Source: Azoarcus_F sp048158365
Lineage (GTDB): Bacteria > Pseudomonadota > Gammaproteobacteria > Burkholderiales > Rhodocyclaceae
Length of the DNA stretch: 64,000 nt
Assembly (NCBI GenBank): GCA_048158365.1
Contig: JBLLNL010000006.1
Strand: one strand, 5' to 3'
How positions within the stretch are numbered: position 1 is the first letter of the stretch; each line of letters opens with the position of its first letter. The position numbers and the translations under genes are program-made. This document shows positions 45,197 to 53,571 of this stretch, piece by piece. The notes under the pieces are model-generated. The model was not told the DNA's origin and did not search any database. It worked only from the letters and a program-made list of their open reading frames with translations.

Positions 45197-46149
45197 TGGA
45201 AAACCGCGCCCATGCGCTCGCTGCCGGTCTGTTCGCGCTGCTTCTGGGCGCAGCGGTCGTGTTCGCTTTATGGTGGTTTTCGGACACGCGCGAGGAGTTG
45301 CGAACCTATCACCTCGTCTCGACCGGAAGCGTCGGCGGACTCAATCCTCAGGCGGTGGTGCGCTTCCGCGGGATTTCGGCAGGCAAGGTCAACAGCATCC
45401 GCATCGATCCGGACGACCCGCGCACCATCGTCGTGTCGATCGGCATCAACGCGGATCTGCCGGTGACGCGCGGTACGCGGGCGAGCCTCGGCTATCAGGG
45501 CGTGACTGGACTGGCGTTCATTCAACTGGACGACCGTGGTCTGGATCCGACACCGCTGAGCGCGGTGGACGGCCGTCCGCCGCGGATCGCGCTGGAGGCC
45601 GGCCTGATCGACCAGTTGAGCGACACCGCGATGGACGCGATGCAGCGCTTCAGGGAACTGTCTGATCGGGTCGGGACATTCTTCGATGACGAGAACCTCG
45701 GGCGTTTCAGGGGCATGCTCGCGACGCTGGAGTCGGCTGCGCAGGGCGTTGACCGGACCTTCCAGGAGGCGCCCGAACTGCTGGCCGCGCTGCGGGACAC
45801 GATGAGCCAGCTGATGAGCAAGCAGAATCTGGACAGATTGACCGCCATCCTTGCGAACCTGGAGGACGTCAGCCGCGAGACCAGACCGATGGCGAGCGAA
45901 ATCCGGGCATTGCTGGTTCGCCTCGATGCGGTGCTCGGGAACGTCGACGATCTCGCTCAGGCGACCGGCGACACGGTCATGGACGTGACCCTGCCGCAGC
46001 TCAACAGCCTGCTGATCGAATTGACCGATACTTCCGCGCGGCTCGGACGCCTGATCGACGAGATCGATGCAACGCCGCAGATGTTGATCACCGGGCGCAG
46101 CGAACGCAGGCCGGGCCCTGGTGAGGCCGGTTTTCAGGTTCAGAGATGA
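45196..46149 (+). CDS. MlaD-family MCE-domain substrate-binding protein
   Basis: Periplasmic, membrane-anchored lipid-binding subunit. The 317-aa product has one N-terminal membrane segment (about residues 7-29) and an MCE domain (SVGGLNPQAVVRFRGISAGKV, then LPVTRGTRASLGYQGVTGL). The C-terminal half is a long helix-rich region (roughly 130-300), which in MCE proteins can form a hydrophobic tunnel. It is longer than E. coli MlaD and more like PqiB/LetB-type single-MCE proteins. Confidence 0.9.
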   Translation: MENRAHALAAGLFALLLGAAVVFALWWFSDTREELRTYHLVSTGSVGGLNPQAVVRFRGISAGKVNSIRIDPDDPRTIVVSIGINADLPVTRGTRASLGYQGVTGLAFIQLDDRGLDPTPLSAVDGRPPRIALEAGLIDQLSDTAMDAMQRFRELSDRVGTFFDDENLGRFRGMLATLESAAQGVDRTFQEAPELLAALRDTMSQLMSKQNLDRLTAILANLEDVSRETRPMASEIRALLVRLDAVLGNVDDLAQATGDTVMDVTLPQLNSLLIELTDTSARLGRLIDEIDATPQMLITGRSERRPGPGEAGFQVQR

Positions 46150-46787
46150 TGGAGTCGAGATTCGGCATGATGAAGTTTCGAACCGCTGTGGCGGCGCTGA
46201 GTACTTTGCTGCTCGCGGCATGCACCAGCCTGGTGACCGCACCCACGGCATTCATGGTCTACGATTTCGGGCCAGTGGCATCCGAACCACCGCTGGAGTC
46301 TCCGCTCGTTCCCGGCATCGTCGAGGTGCGTGCGCCGACCTGGCTGGCCAACAGTGCAATGCACTACCGACTCGATTATGTCGCACCCGCCAGTCGCGAG
46401 GTCTTTGCGGAGAGTCGCTGGGCCGGCCATCCATCCGAGATGTTGCAACGGTTGCTCACTGCCCGGCTCGGCGCGGGGCGATCCGGCAGTGGCGCCTGTC
46501 GTCTCCGGGTCGATCTGGACGAGTTCGTGCAGGCCTTCGCATCTTCCGGGCAGAGCCAGGCAGAAGTGCATGCGCGCGTCGCGTTGATTGCCCCGCGCGA
46601 GGAGACCGTGCTGGCGAGCCGGCGTATCGTCGTGACGGTGCCGGCGCCGACCCCGGACGCACGCGGGGGCGTCTTTGCACACCGCGACGGCAGCCGCCAG
46701 CTGGTGGCCGAGATCGCAACCTGGCTGGGCACGCTTGACGGTGCGACTGGGCAGGGCTTGAATCTCACCCAGCGCTGCGGGGGCTGA
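46146..46787 (+). CDS. ABC-type transport auxiliary lipoprotein (PqiC-like)
   Basis: The 213-aa product has a signal peptide ending in a lipobox (LLLAAC), so it is probably an outer-membrane-attached lipoprotein. It resembles PqiC-type auxiliary proteins that partner MCE transporters (VEVRAPTWLANSAMHYRLDY, then RLRVDLDEFVQ). It overlaps the MCE gene by 4 nt, completing a four-gene unit. ATG 46146 is chosen for that overlap; ATG 46149 or the later Met residues remain possible. Confidence 0.75.
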   Translation: MMESRFGMMKFRTAVAALSTLLLAACTSLVTAPTAFMVYDFGPVASEPPLESPLVPGIVEVRAPTWLANSAMHYRLDYVAPASREVFAESRWAGHPSEMLQRLLTARLGAGRSGSGACRLRVDLDEFVQAFASSGQSQAEVHARVALIAPREETVLASRRIVVTVPAPTPDARGGVFAHRDGSRQLVAEIATWLGTLDGATGQGLNLTQRCGG

Positions 46788-46839
46788 GGCCAGGGGCCTT
46801 CAGCCTGGCCATGCACGCAATCGATTCCGAGGAGCGAGA

Positions 46840-48492
46840 ATGACGACGACGCCAGCATCACCCTACGACCAGGGGCTCGCCAAGAACGCGGCTAACTATG
46901 TGCCGCTGACACCCCTGACCTTCATCGAGCGCTCGGCGAGCATCTACCCGGACCGGGTCGCGGTGATTCACGGCGAGCGCAGATTCGCCTGGGGGGCGTG
47001 TTACGACCGCAGCCGGCGGCTGGCTTCGGCGCTGGTACGACTCGGTGTCGGGAAGAACGATACGGTCGCGGTGGTGCTGAACAACACGCCCGAGATGTTC
47101 GAATGTCATTTCGGGGTGCCTGGCAGCGGGGCCGTGCTCAATACGATCAATACCCGTCTCGATGCGGAGACGATCGCCTTCATCCTGAATCACGGCGAGG
47201 CGAAGGTGTTGCTCACGGACCGTGAGTATTCCCGCACCGTTGCACAGGCCTTGGAGCTGACCGGACGTTCCGACCTGATCGTCATAGACGTGGACGATCC
47301 CGAGTACACGGGTCCGGGCGAGCGCATCGGCAGCATGGAGTACGAAGCCCTGCTTGCGACCGGACAGCAGGATTTCGACTTCATCCAGCCAGAAGACGAA
47401 TGGGACGCGATCTCGTTGAACTACACGTCCGGTACGACCGGCAATCCCAAGGGCGTGGTCTATCATCATCGCGGCGCCTATCTCAATGCGATGTCCAACA
47501 TCGTGTCCTGGGGCATGCCACCGCAAGCGGTCTACCTGTGGACGCTGCCGATGTTCCACTGCAATGGCTGGTGCTTCCCATGGACCATGGCCGCCAATGC
47601 AGGGGTGAATGTATGCCTGCGCCGCGTCGAGCCGCGTCTGATATTCGAGCAGATCCGGGCGCACCGCGTGACGCATTATTGCGGCGCGCCGATCGTCCAC
47701 TCCATGCTCGCGAACGCCCCCGAACAATGGCGCGAGGGCATCGACCACAAGGTCTCCGGCCTGGTCGCGGCCGCACCGCCGCCGGCGGCCGTCATCGAGG
47801 GCATGGCCCGGATCGGCTTCGACATCACGCATGTCTATGGTCTGACCGAGACCTATGGTCCGGCTGCCGTATGTGCCAAGCATGACGAATGGAACACCCT
47901 GACGCTGTCCGAACAGGTGGCCAAAAATGGTCGCCAGGGCGTGCGCTACCACGCCCAGGAAGGCCTCACGGTCATGGACGGCGACACGATGGAGTGCGTG
48001 CCGGCCGATGGCCAGACCATGGGTGAGATCATGTTCCGCGGCAACCTGGTCATGAAGGGCTATCTGAAGAACGAGAAAGCGACCGAGGAGGCGTTCCGGG
48101 GCGGCTGGTATCACACCGGCGACCTTGCGGTGATGCAGTCTGACGGTTACGTCAAGATCAAGGATCGTTCCAAGGACATCATCATTTCCGGCGGAGAGAA
48201 TATCTCGTCGATCGAGGTGGAGGATGCGCTCTACAAGCACCCGGCCGTGATGGCCGCTGCAGTGGTCGCGACGCCGAACGAGAAATGGGGTGAGGTGCCG
48301 TGCGCCTTCGTCGAGTTGCGCGACGACGCGAGCGTGACCATGGACGAACTGATCGCACACTGCCGTCAGCATCTGGCCGGCTTCAAGGTGCCGAAAAAGG
48401 TGGTGTTCACCACTCTTCCGAAGACCTCCACCGGCAAGATCCAGAAGTTCGTGCTGCGCGAACAGGCACGTTCGGCCGCGGCAATAGATTGA
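46840..48492 (+). CDS. Acyl-CoA synthetase (AMP-binding, medium/long chain type)
   Basis: Activates a carboxylic acid to acyl-CoA with ATP. The 550-aa product has the AMP-binding P-loop NYTSGTTGNPKG, VYGLTETYGPA, the WYHTGDLAVMQ and DRSKDIIISGGENISS motifs, and the C-terminal catalytic Lys in PKTSTGKIQKF. It resembles DmdB/AlkK-like ligases; the chain length is not readable. Starts a run of acyl-CoA genes with the enoyl-CoA hydratase downstream. GGAG lies 6 nt before the ATG region. Confidence 0.92.
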   Translation: MTTTPASPYDQGLAKNAANYVPLTPLTFIERSASIYPDRVAVIHGERRFAWGACYDRSRRLASALVRLGVGKNDTVAVVLNNTPEMFECHFGVPGSGAVLNTINTRLDAETIAFILNHGEAKVLLTDREYSRTVAQALELTGRSDLIVIDVDDPEYTGPGERIGSMEYEALLATGQQDFDFIQPEDEWDAISLNYTSGTTGNPKGVVYHHRGAYLNAMSNIVSWGMPPQAVYLWTLPMFHCNGWCFPWTMAANAGVNVCLRRVEPRLIFEQIRAHRVTHYCGAPIVHSMLANAPEQWREGIDHKVSGLVAAAPPPAAVIEGMARIGFDITHVYGLTETYGPAAVCAKHDEWNTLTLSEQVAKNGRQGVRYHAQEGLTVMDGDTMECVPADGQTMGEIMFRGNLVMKGYLKNEKATEEAFRGGWYHTGDLAVMQSDGYVKIKDRSKDIIISGGENISSIEVEDALYKHPAVMAAAVVATPNEKWGEVPCAFVELRDDASVTMDELIAHCRQHLAGFKVPKKVVFTTLPKTSTGKIQKFVLREQARSAAAID

Positions 48493-48618
48493 ATCCCGGG
48501 CACCGACGTGGAGGGCCGGCTGATCGACGCGCAGGCTCACCGGACGGACGCAGCGACCGCAAGGTGCAGTGAGGCCATGTGTGAACAGGGTCCGCACGAC
48601 AGACAGATGGAGAACGAC

Positions 48619-49419
48619 ATGAGTGCAGTCTTGAACCAGGCAGATGAACCGATCCTGCTTCGAAGCGACGACGGTGGGGTAGCCCGGCTCACCTTGAACC
48701 GACCGGCGCAGTTTAACTCCCTCTCACGGGCCATGCTGGAAGCCCTTATCGCGGAGATCGACGTGATCGCCGCAGACCGTGGCGTCCGCGTGGTGGTGCT
48801 CGCCGGCGAGGGCAAGGCCTTCTGTGCAGGCCATGACCTGAAGGAAATGCGCAACAACCGCAACCTGCAGTTCCAGCAGGACCTGTTCCGCCTGTGTGGA
48901 AGGTTCATGACGAAGCTGACCGAAATGCCGCAGCCCGTGATCGCGCGGGTGCATGGCATCGCCACCGCTGCCGGATGCCAGCTGGTGTCGATGTGCGATC
49001 TTGCTGTGGCGGCCGACGTGGCCCGCTTCGCGGTATCGGGGATCAATGTCGGACTGTTCTGCGCCACCCCCAGCGTCGGCCTGTCCCGCAACATGGGTCG
49101 CAAGGAGGCCTTCGAGATGCTGGTCACTGGTGACTTCATCGACGCTACCGAAGCGCAGCGCCGTGGACTGGTGAATCGGGTCGTGCCGCTCGAACGGCTC
49201 GACGAAGAGGTCGGCCGGCTCGCTGCACAGATCTGTGCCAAGTCGCCGCTGGCGATCAAGATGGGCAAGCAGATGTTCTATCGCCAACTGGAGATGGGCA
49301 TGGATGCCGCCTATCAGGTCGCGGCCGAGACGATGGCCTGCAACATGATGATCGACGACGCGGCCGAGGGCATCGACGCCTTCGTGGCCAAGCGCAAGCC
49401 GGAATGGACGGGACGCTGA
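48619..49419 (+). CDS. Enoyl-CoA hydratase/isomerase family protein
   Basis: Crotonase-fold enzyme, probably in beta-oxidation. The 266-aa product has the oxyanion-hole segments GEGKAFCAGHDLKE and GIATAAGCQLVSMCDLAVA. Position 2 of the typical Glu pair is replaced around SGINVGLFCATPSVGLSR, resembling ECHDC3-like members, so hydratase activity is uncertain. ATG 48619 is preferred (GGAG 48609-48612, 6-nt spacing); ATG 48607 is also possible. The frame upstream to 48508 has no support. Confidence 0.88.
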   Translation: MSAVLNQADEPILLRSDDGGVARLTLNRPAQFNSLSRAMLEALIAEIDVIAADRGVRVVVLAGEGKAFCAGHDLKEMRNNRNLQFQQDLFRLCGRFMTKLTEMPQPVIARVHGIATAAGCQLVSMCDLAVAADVARFAVSGINVGLFCATPSVGLSRNMGRKEAFEMLVTGDFIDATEAQRRGLVNRVVPLERLDEEVGRLAAQICAKSPLAIKMGKQMFYRQLEMGMDAAYQVAAETMACNMMIDDAAEGIDAFVAKRKPEWTGR

Positions 49420-49503
49420 CGCGGTTATCGCGGTGCTGGTGGTCCCCGTCCCGCCGAACGTTCTGACGCACACGTAACGGATGTCCCGATCGGGGTCGCG
49501 CTG

Positions 49504-50265
49504 ATGCTGGTCGATACACACATTCATCTCGATGCAGTCGAGTTCGATGCCGACCGTGACGCGCTGGTCACGGCGGCCCTGAAGGCGGGCGTCGGGCGGT
49601 TCATAGTCCCGGGCGTGGACCGTGCGAGCTTCGATCGAATCGAGTCGCTCGCGGTCCGGTACGGTTCCGTCAGATATGCACTGGGGATTCATCCGCTCTA
49701 TGTCGGCGAAGCGGAAGCCGGTGATCTGGATCTGCTTGCCGAACGCCTGACCGACGGGCGCGCCATCGCGTTGGGGGAAATCGGACTCGATTTCTTCGTC
49801 ACCGATATCGACCCGGACACGCAGGGTTTTTACTACGTCGAGCAGCTCAAACTCGCCCGGCGCTTCGGCCTGCCGGTCATCCTGCATGTGCGTCGGGCGA
49901 TCGACGCGATCCTGAAGCAATTGCGCCGGCTGGAAGTGCCCGGCGGCATTGCACACGCGTTCAATGGCAGTCGTCAGCAGGCGGACATGTTCATCGCGAT
50001 GGGTTTCAAGCTGGGTTTCGGTGGATCCATGACGTTCAGCGGTTCGACGCGCATCCGGCAGCTCGCGGCGGAACTGCCGCTGGAAGCGATCGTGCTGGAA
50101 ACCGACGCGCCCGACATCCCGCCCGCATGGGCTGCCAACAGACGGAACGAGCCCGCCAACCTGCGTCGGTTCGCAATCGAACTGGCCGCGCTTCGCGGCA
50201 TCAGCGAGCGAGAGGTGGAGGCGGTGACCTCACGCAACGCAGAGTCAGTGCTGGGCAAGCTTTAA
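49504..50265 (+). CDS. TatD-family metal-dependent hydrolase
   Basis: Probable DNase or related hydrolase with a TIM-barrel fold. The 253-aa product has the first metal motif THIHLD (His6, His8), LGEIGLDFF (Glu), VILHVRRA, GGIAHAFNGS and ETDAPDIPP, the set of TatD metal ligands. Its 3' end overlaps the convergent tetR gene by 21 nt. Unrelated in function to the surrounding lipid genes. Confidence 0.93.
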   Translation: MLVDTHIHLDAVEFDADRDALVTAALKAGVGRFIVPGVDRASFDRIESLAVRYGSVRYALGIHPLYVGEAEAGDLDLLAERLTDGRAIALGEIGLDFFVTDIDPDTQGFYYVEQLKLARRFGLPVILHVRRAIDAILKQLRRLEVPGGIAHAFNGSRQQADMFIAMGFKLGFGGSMTFSGSTRIRQLAAELPLEAIVLETDAPDIPPAWAANRRNEPANLRRFAIELAALRGISEREVEAVTSRNAESVLGKL

Positions 50266-50883
50266 ACCGCCCCTGTCCTGAGTTCGATCCTCGTTCCTAT
50301 TGCTCGAGGATTGGACGATCAGGTCGGAGATGTCACGCTTGAGCCGGGCAATATCCCCGTCGAAGCGGTCATACACCATCAAGGAGATGCCGAACACGTA
50401 GGCGTAGAGCAGCATGCATCGGCTGGACGCTTCGTCGAACGGTACGCCGCACGCAAGGAACAGGTCGCGGGCGCAACGCAGGCGGATGTCGTCAACCTCG
50501 GCCACGATCGCTGCGGCGTCGGGGTCGCGTCTGGCCCAGTCGCGCACCGCGAGTTCGATCAGCATCCCGCGCCGGTTGCGACCGGCGCTGTAGACGTCGA
50601 TCACATGGTGGATGCGATCCAGTTCCTCGCCCGGGTGCTGGATTCGGGTCTGCTTGATGATGTCCCGGATCCGGCCATCCTTCCACACCGCCAGGACCGC
50701 CATCAGGAGATCCCTCCGGTCATGGAAGTGCCAGTAGAAACTCCCCTTGGTGACCTTCAGGCGCTTGGCCAGGACTTCGACACGAAGTCCGGCGACGCCT
50801 TCCTCGGCCATGACATCCATCGCGCCCTGTATCCAGGCGTCGCGGTCCAGTGGCACTCTGGGCTTGTTCAAGACGTTTTCCAT
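50245..50883 (-). CDS. TetR-family transcriptional regulator
   Basis: The 212-aa product from ATG 50883 has an N-terminal helix-turn-helix (GLRVEVLAKRLKVTKGSFYWHF, shown in two parts: GLRVEVLAKRLKV and TKGSFYWHF) and a helical ligand-binding domain. It is divergent from etfB, with a 16-bp palindrome 48 nt upstream of its start. Together these suggest control of the acyl-CoA/ETF genes, probably released by an acyl-CoA ligand as in FadR/PsrA-type TetR proteins (inference). The frame to 50913 extends upstream without support. Confidence 0.9.
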   Translation of the reverse strand: MENVLNKPRVPLDRDAWIQGAMDVMAEEGVAGLRVEVLAKRLKVTKGSFYWHFHDRRDLLMAVLAVWKDGRIRDIIKQTRIQHPGEELDRIHHVIDVYSAGRNRRGMLIELAVRDWARRDPDAAAIVAEVDDIRLRCARDLFLACGVPFDEASSRCMLLYAYVFGISLMVYDRFDGDIARLKRDISDLIVQSSSNRNEDRTQDRGGLKLAQH

Positions 50884-50894
50884 ACGGATGAGTA

Positions 50895-50946
50895 TTGACG
50901 AAAGACGGGCCATACGCTACCGTACGCTCCCATACCGATAGGTATG
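50895..50946 (+). promoter_or_regulatory. Candidate etf promoter and TetR operator
   Basis: TTGACG (50895-50900) is 17 nt from TACCGT (50918-50923), a plausible though weak sigma-70 pair reading towards etfB. The predicted start (about 50930) coincides with a perfect palindrome CATACC-GATA-GGTATG (50931-50946), where a bound TetR dimer would block transcription. A second possible -10, GATAAT (50998-51003), lies downstream and closer to the gene. The same palindrome could also repress the divergent tetR. Confidence 0.55.
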
Positions 50947-51050
50947 GAACGCTTTTTTCCGCCCTCGGTCAAGGTGTCAATCCAGATCGGGCGATGCGAT
51001 AATCGTCCGACAATCACAACCAACACGATTCCAATCAAAGGAGCGCGGCT

Positions 51051-51800
51051 TTGAAGATACTTGTACCTGTCAAACGCGTAGTCGATTACAACGTCAAGGT
51101 GCGCGTCAAGAGCGACGGCAGCGGCGTGGATATCGCCAATGTCAAGATGAGCATGAACCCGTTCGACGAGATCGCGGTCGAGGAAGCGGTCCGGCTCAGG
51201 GAGGCCGGTGTGGCCACCGAAGTGGTCGCGGTGTCCTGCGGCGTGACGCAGTGCCAGGAGACGCTGCGCGCGGCGATGGCGATCGGTGCAGACCGCGGCA
51301 TCCTGGTCGAGACCGATGTCGAACTCCAGCCGCTGGCGGTGGCGAAACTGCTCAAGGCCTTGTGCGACAGGGAGCAGCCGCAGATCGTCGTGTGCGGCAA
51401 GCAGGCGATCGATGACGATGCAAATCAGACCGGGCAGATGCTGGCCGCGCTGATGGGCTGGCCGCAGGCCACGTTCGCGTCCAAGGTCGCGGTGTCCGAC
51501 GGCAAGGTAGCGGTGACTCGCGAGATCGATGGCGGTCTGGAAACGCTCCAGATGAGCCTGCCGGCCGTGGTGACCACCGATCTGCGCCTGAACGAGCCGC
51601 GCTATGCGACGCTGCCCAACATCATGAAGGCGAAGAAGAAGCCGCTCGAGACGCTCAAGCCGGATGACCTGGGTGTGGACGTCGCGCCCCGGCTGGAGAC
51701 CGTCCGCGTCGGCGAACCGCCCAAGCGCAGTGCGGGCGAACGCGTGCCCGATGTGGCGCAACTGGTCCAGAAACTCAAGAACGAAGCAAAGGTGATCTGA
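51051..51800 (+). CDS. etfB: Electron transfer flavoprotein beta subunit
   Basis: AMP-binding small ETF subunit that accepts electrons from acyl-CoA dehydrogenases. The 249-aa product has the standard N-terminus MKILVPVKRVVDYN, NPFDEIAVEEAVRL, and the AMP-binding GKQAIDDDANQTGQMLA. It starts with TTG at 51051, not ATG; AAGGAG at 51038-51043 is 7 nt upstream and no in-frame ATG precedes it. The DLRLNEPRYATLPNIMKAKKK ETF signature is present (split as DLRLNEPRYATLP and NIMKAKKK). Confidence 0.96.
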   Translation: MKILVPVKRVVDYNVKVRVKSDGSGVDIANVKMSMNPFDEIAVEEAVRLREAGVATEVVAVSCGVTQCQETLRAAMAIGADRGILVETDVELQPLAVAKLLKALCDREQPQIVVCGKQAIDDDANQTGQMLAALMGWPQATFASKVAVSDGKVAVTREIDGGLETLQMSLPAVVTTDLRLNEPRYATLPNIMKAKKKPLETLKPDDLGVDVAPRLETVRVGEPPKRSAGERVPDVAQLVQKLKNEAKVI

Positions 51801-51801
51801 G

Positions 51802-51894
51802 ATGACTACCCTCACATTTGCGGCTTACACCGCTGCATTGCCCCCCACGGGGGCGGACACCCTCCTTGAGACGGCCTGGCGGAGGGCGTCATGA
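51802..51894 (+). CDS. Possible 30-residue ORF between etfB and etfA
   Basis: An ATG directly after the etfB stop opens 30 codons (MTTLTFAAYTAALP and the rest) and ends with TGA overlapping the etfA ATG by 4 nt. AAGGTG at 51788-51793 could serve as RBS. The RNA also holds a GC-rich hairpin, GCCCCC-CAC-GGGGGC (51840-51854), and CCCTCC/GGAGGG arms that cover the etfA RBS (GGAGG 51881-51885). It may be a coupling leader or only noncoding linker. No homologue is known to me. Confidence 0.3.
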   Translation: MTTLTFAAYTAALPPTGADTLLETAWRRAS

Positions 51895-52823
51895 CCATTC
51901 TTGTTATTGCTGAACACGACAATCAGTCGATCAAGGCATCGACCCTGAACACGGTTACTGCGGCGGCCGCGCTCGGCGGCGACATCCATGTGCTGGTCGC
52001 CGGCAGCGGCTGTGCCTCGGTCGGTCAGGCCGCCGCGGCGATCGCCGGCGTGACCACGGTCAAGGTGGCGGATGCGGCGCACTACGAGCAACAGCTCGCC
52101 GAGAACGTGGCTGCGCTGGTCGCGGCAAATGCCGGTGGTTACAGCCATATCCTGGCGCCGGCGACATCCTACGGCAAGAACATGATGCCGCGCGTGGCCG
52201 CGTTGCTCGATGTCGCGCAGATCAGCGACATCGTAGGCGTCGAGTCCGGGGATACCTTCGTGCGTCCGATCTATGCCGGCAATGCGTTGGCGACCGTGAA
52301 GAGCGGAGATCCGGTCAAGGTCATCACGGTAAGAACCACCGGCTTCGAGGCGGCGGGCGAGGGCGGCTCGGCCGCAGTCGAGGCGCTCGAGGCCGGACCG
52401 GACCTGGGCCTGAGCCAGCTCGTCGGGCGCGAGCTGACCAAGTCGGAACGTCCCGAGCTGGCCGGAGCGAAGATCATCGTGTCGGGCGGTCGCGGTCTGG
52501 GTAGCGGCGATAACTACCACCAGCTCCTCGAGCCTCTGGCCGACAAGCTGGGTGCCGCGCTGGGCGCTTCGCGTGCCGCAGTCGACGCCGGCTATGTGCC
52601 GAACGACTACCAGGTCGGTCAGACCGGTAAGATCGTCGCGCCGCAACTCTATGTCGCGATCGGGATTTCCGGGGCGATCCAGCATCTGGCTGGAATGAAG
52701 GACTCCAAGGTGATCGTCGCGATCAACAAGGATCCGGAAGCGCCGATCTTCCAGGTCGCTGATTACGGCCTGGTCGCGGACCTGTTCGAGGCCGTGCCCG
52801 AGCTGACGTCGTCGGTCGGCTAG
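51891..52823 (+). CDS. etfA: Electron transfer flavoprotein alpha subunit
   Basis: FAD-binding ETF subunit. The 310-aa product has the N-terminal MTILVIAEHDN, then APATSYGKNMMPRVAAL, and the C-terminal FAD domain with SGGRGLGSGDNY, QVGQTGKIVAPQLYVAIGIS and AIQHLAGMKDSKVI. Full length. Together with etfB it passes electrons from the acyl-CoA dehydrogenase encoded downstream to ETF:quinone oxidoreductase, which is not in this window. Confidence 0.97.
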   Translation: MTILVIAEHDNQSIKASTLNTVTAAAALGGDIHVLVAGSGCASVGQAAAAIAGVTTVKVADAAHYEQQLAENVAALVAANAGGYSHILAPATSYGKNMMPRVAALLDVAQISDIVGVESGDTFVRPIYAGNALATVKSGDPVKVITVRTTGFEAAGEGGSAAVEALEAGPDLGLSQLVGRELTKSERPELAGAKIIVSGGRGLGSGDNYHQLLEPLADKLGAALGASRAAVDAGYVPNDYQVGQTGKIVAPQLYVAIGISGAIQHLAGMKDSKVIVAINKDPEAPIFQVADYGLVADLFEAVPELTSSVG

Positions 52824-52854
52824 GAAGCCGGTTCACTGGGCTGGGGCGAAAGCC

Positions 52855-53520
52855 ATGAATCTGCCCGCGACGCTGTTTCCGTCGAGCTGGTTATGGGTTT
52901 CGTTGCTGGTCGCGCTGGTCGCGTTGTATAGACAGGTGCGATCGGCTCCATGGGGGCGTCTGCGCCAGACGACGCAGCTCAACCTTCTGTTTGGTTTTGC
53001 GGTCGGGCTGGCCCTGATGTGGAGCATGAAGGCGGGCGTGATGCCCGGCCTGAATCTGCATCTACTCGGCGCGATGGCCGCGACACTCGCGCTCGGACCG
53101 CAACTGGCGATCGTCGCCCTGGCGCTTGCGTTGGCGGGCATCACGCTGAACGGTGCGATCGAGTGGTGGGCATGGCCGATCAACTTCGTCTTCATGGTGC
53201 TGGTGCCGGTCACGCTTGCCCATGGCTTCCGGCGGCTGGTGGAGCGTTGGTTGCCGGCGCATTTCTTCATTTTCGTCTTCATCATGGCCTTTCTGGGTTC
53301 GGCGGTCGTGATCATGTTGGGCGGACTGATCGTGTCGGTGGCGCTGGTGATGGCCGGAGCCTACCCGATGGCCTTTCTCGTCAGCGACTACTTGCCGTAC
53401 TTCATCCTGCTGGGATTCTCGGAGGCCTGGATCGGCGGTGCGGTGACGACCATGATGGTGGTATTCAAGCCGGAATGGGTTGCCGCCTTCGATGATCGCA
53501 GGTATCTCCTCGGCAAATGA
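52855..53520 (+). CDS. CbiM-like membrane protein (energy-coupling factor permease-like)
   Basis: The 221-aa product is mostly hydrophobic with about six membrane segments. Its general pattern (AGVMPGLNLHLLGAMAATLALGP, split here as AGVMPGLNLHLLG and AMAATLALGP, and LVSDYLPYFILLGFSEAWIGG) resembles the CbiM/ECF-type substrate component of metal or vitamin uptake. The usual N-terminal HxPDG metal motif is not seen, and no ECF ATPase is near. It sits between etfA and the acyl-CoA dehydrogenase. Function unknown. Confidence 0.55.
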   Translation: MNLPATLFPSSWLWVSLLVALVALYRQVRSAPWGRLRQTTQLNLLFGFAVGLALMWSMKAGVMPGLNLHLLGAMAATLALGPQLAIVALALALAGITLNGAIEWWAWPINFVFMVLVPVTLAHGFRRLVERWLPAHFFIFVFIMAFLGSAVVIMLGGLIVSVALVMAGAYPMAFLVSDYLPYFILLGFSEAWIGGAVTTMMVVFKPEWVAAFDDRRYLLGK

Positions 53521-53571
53521 GCCCGTCCGTGCCTTTCGTAGATTCGATAAACAAATTGGAGCGAGTCAGAT

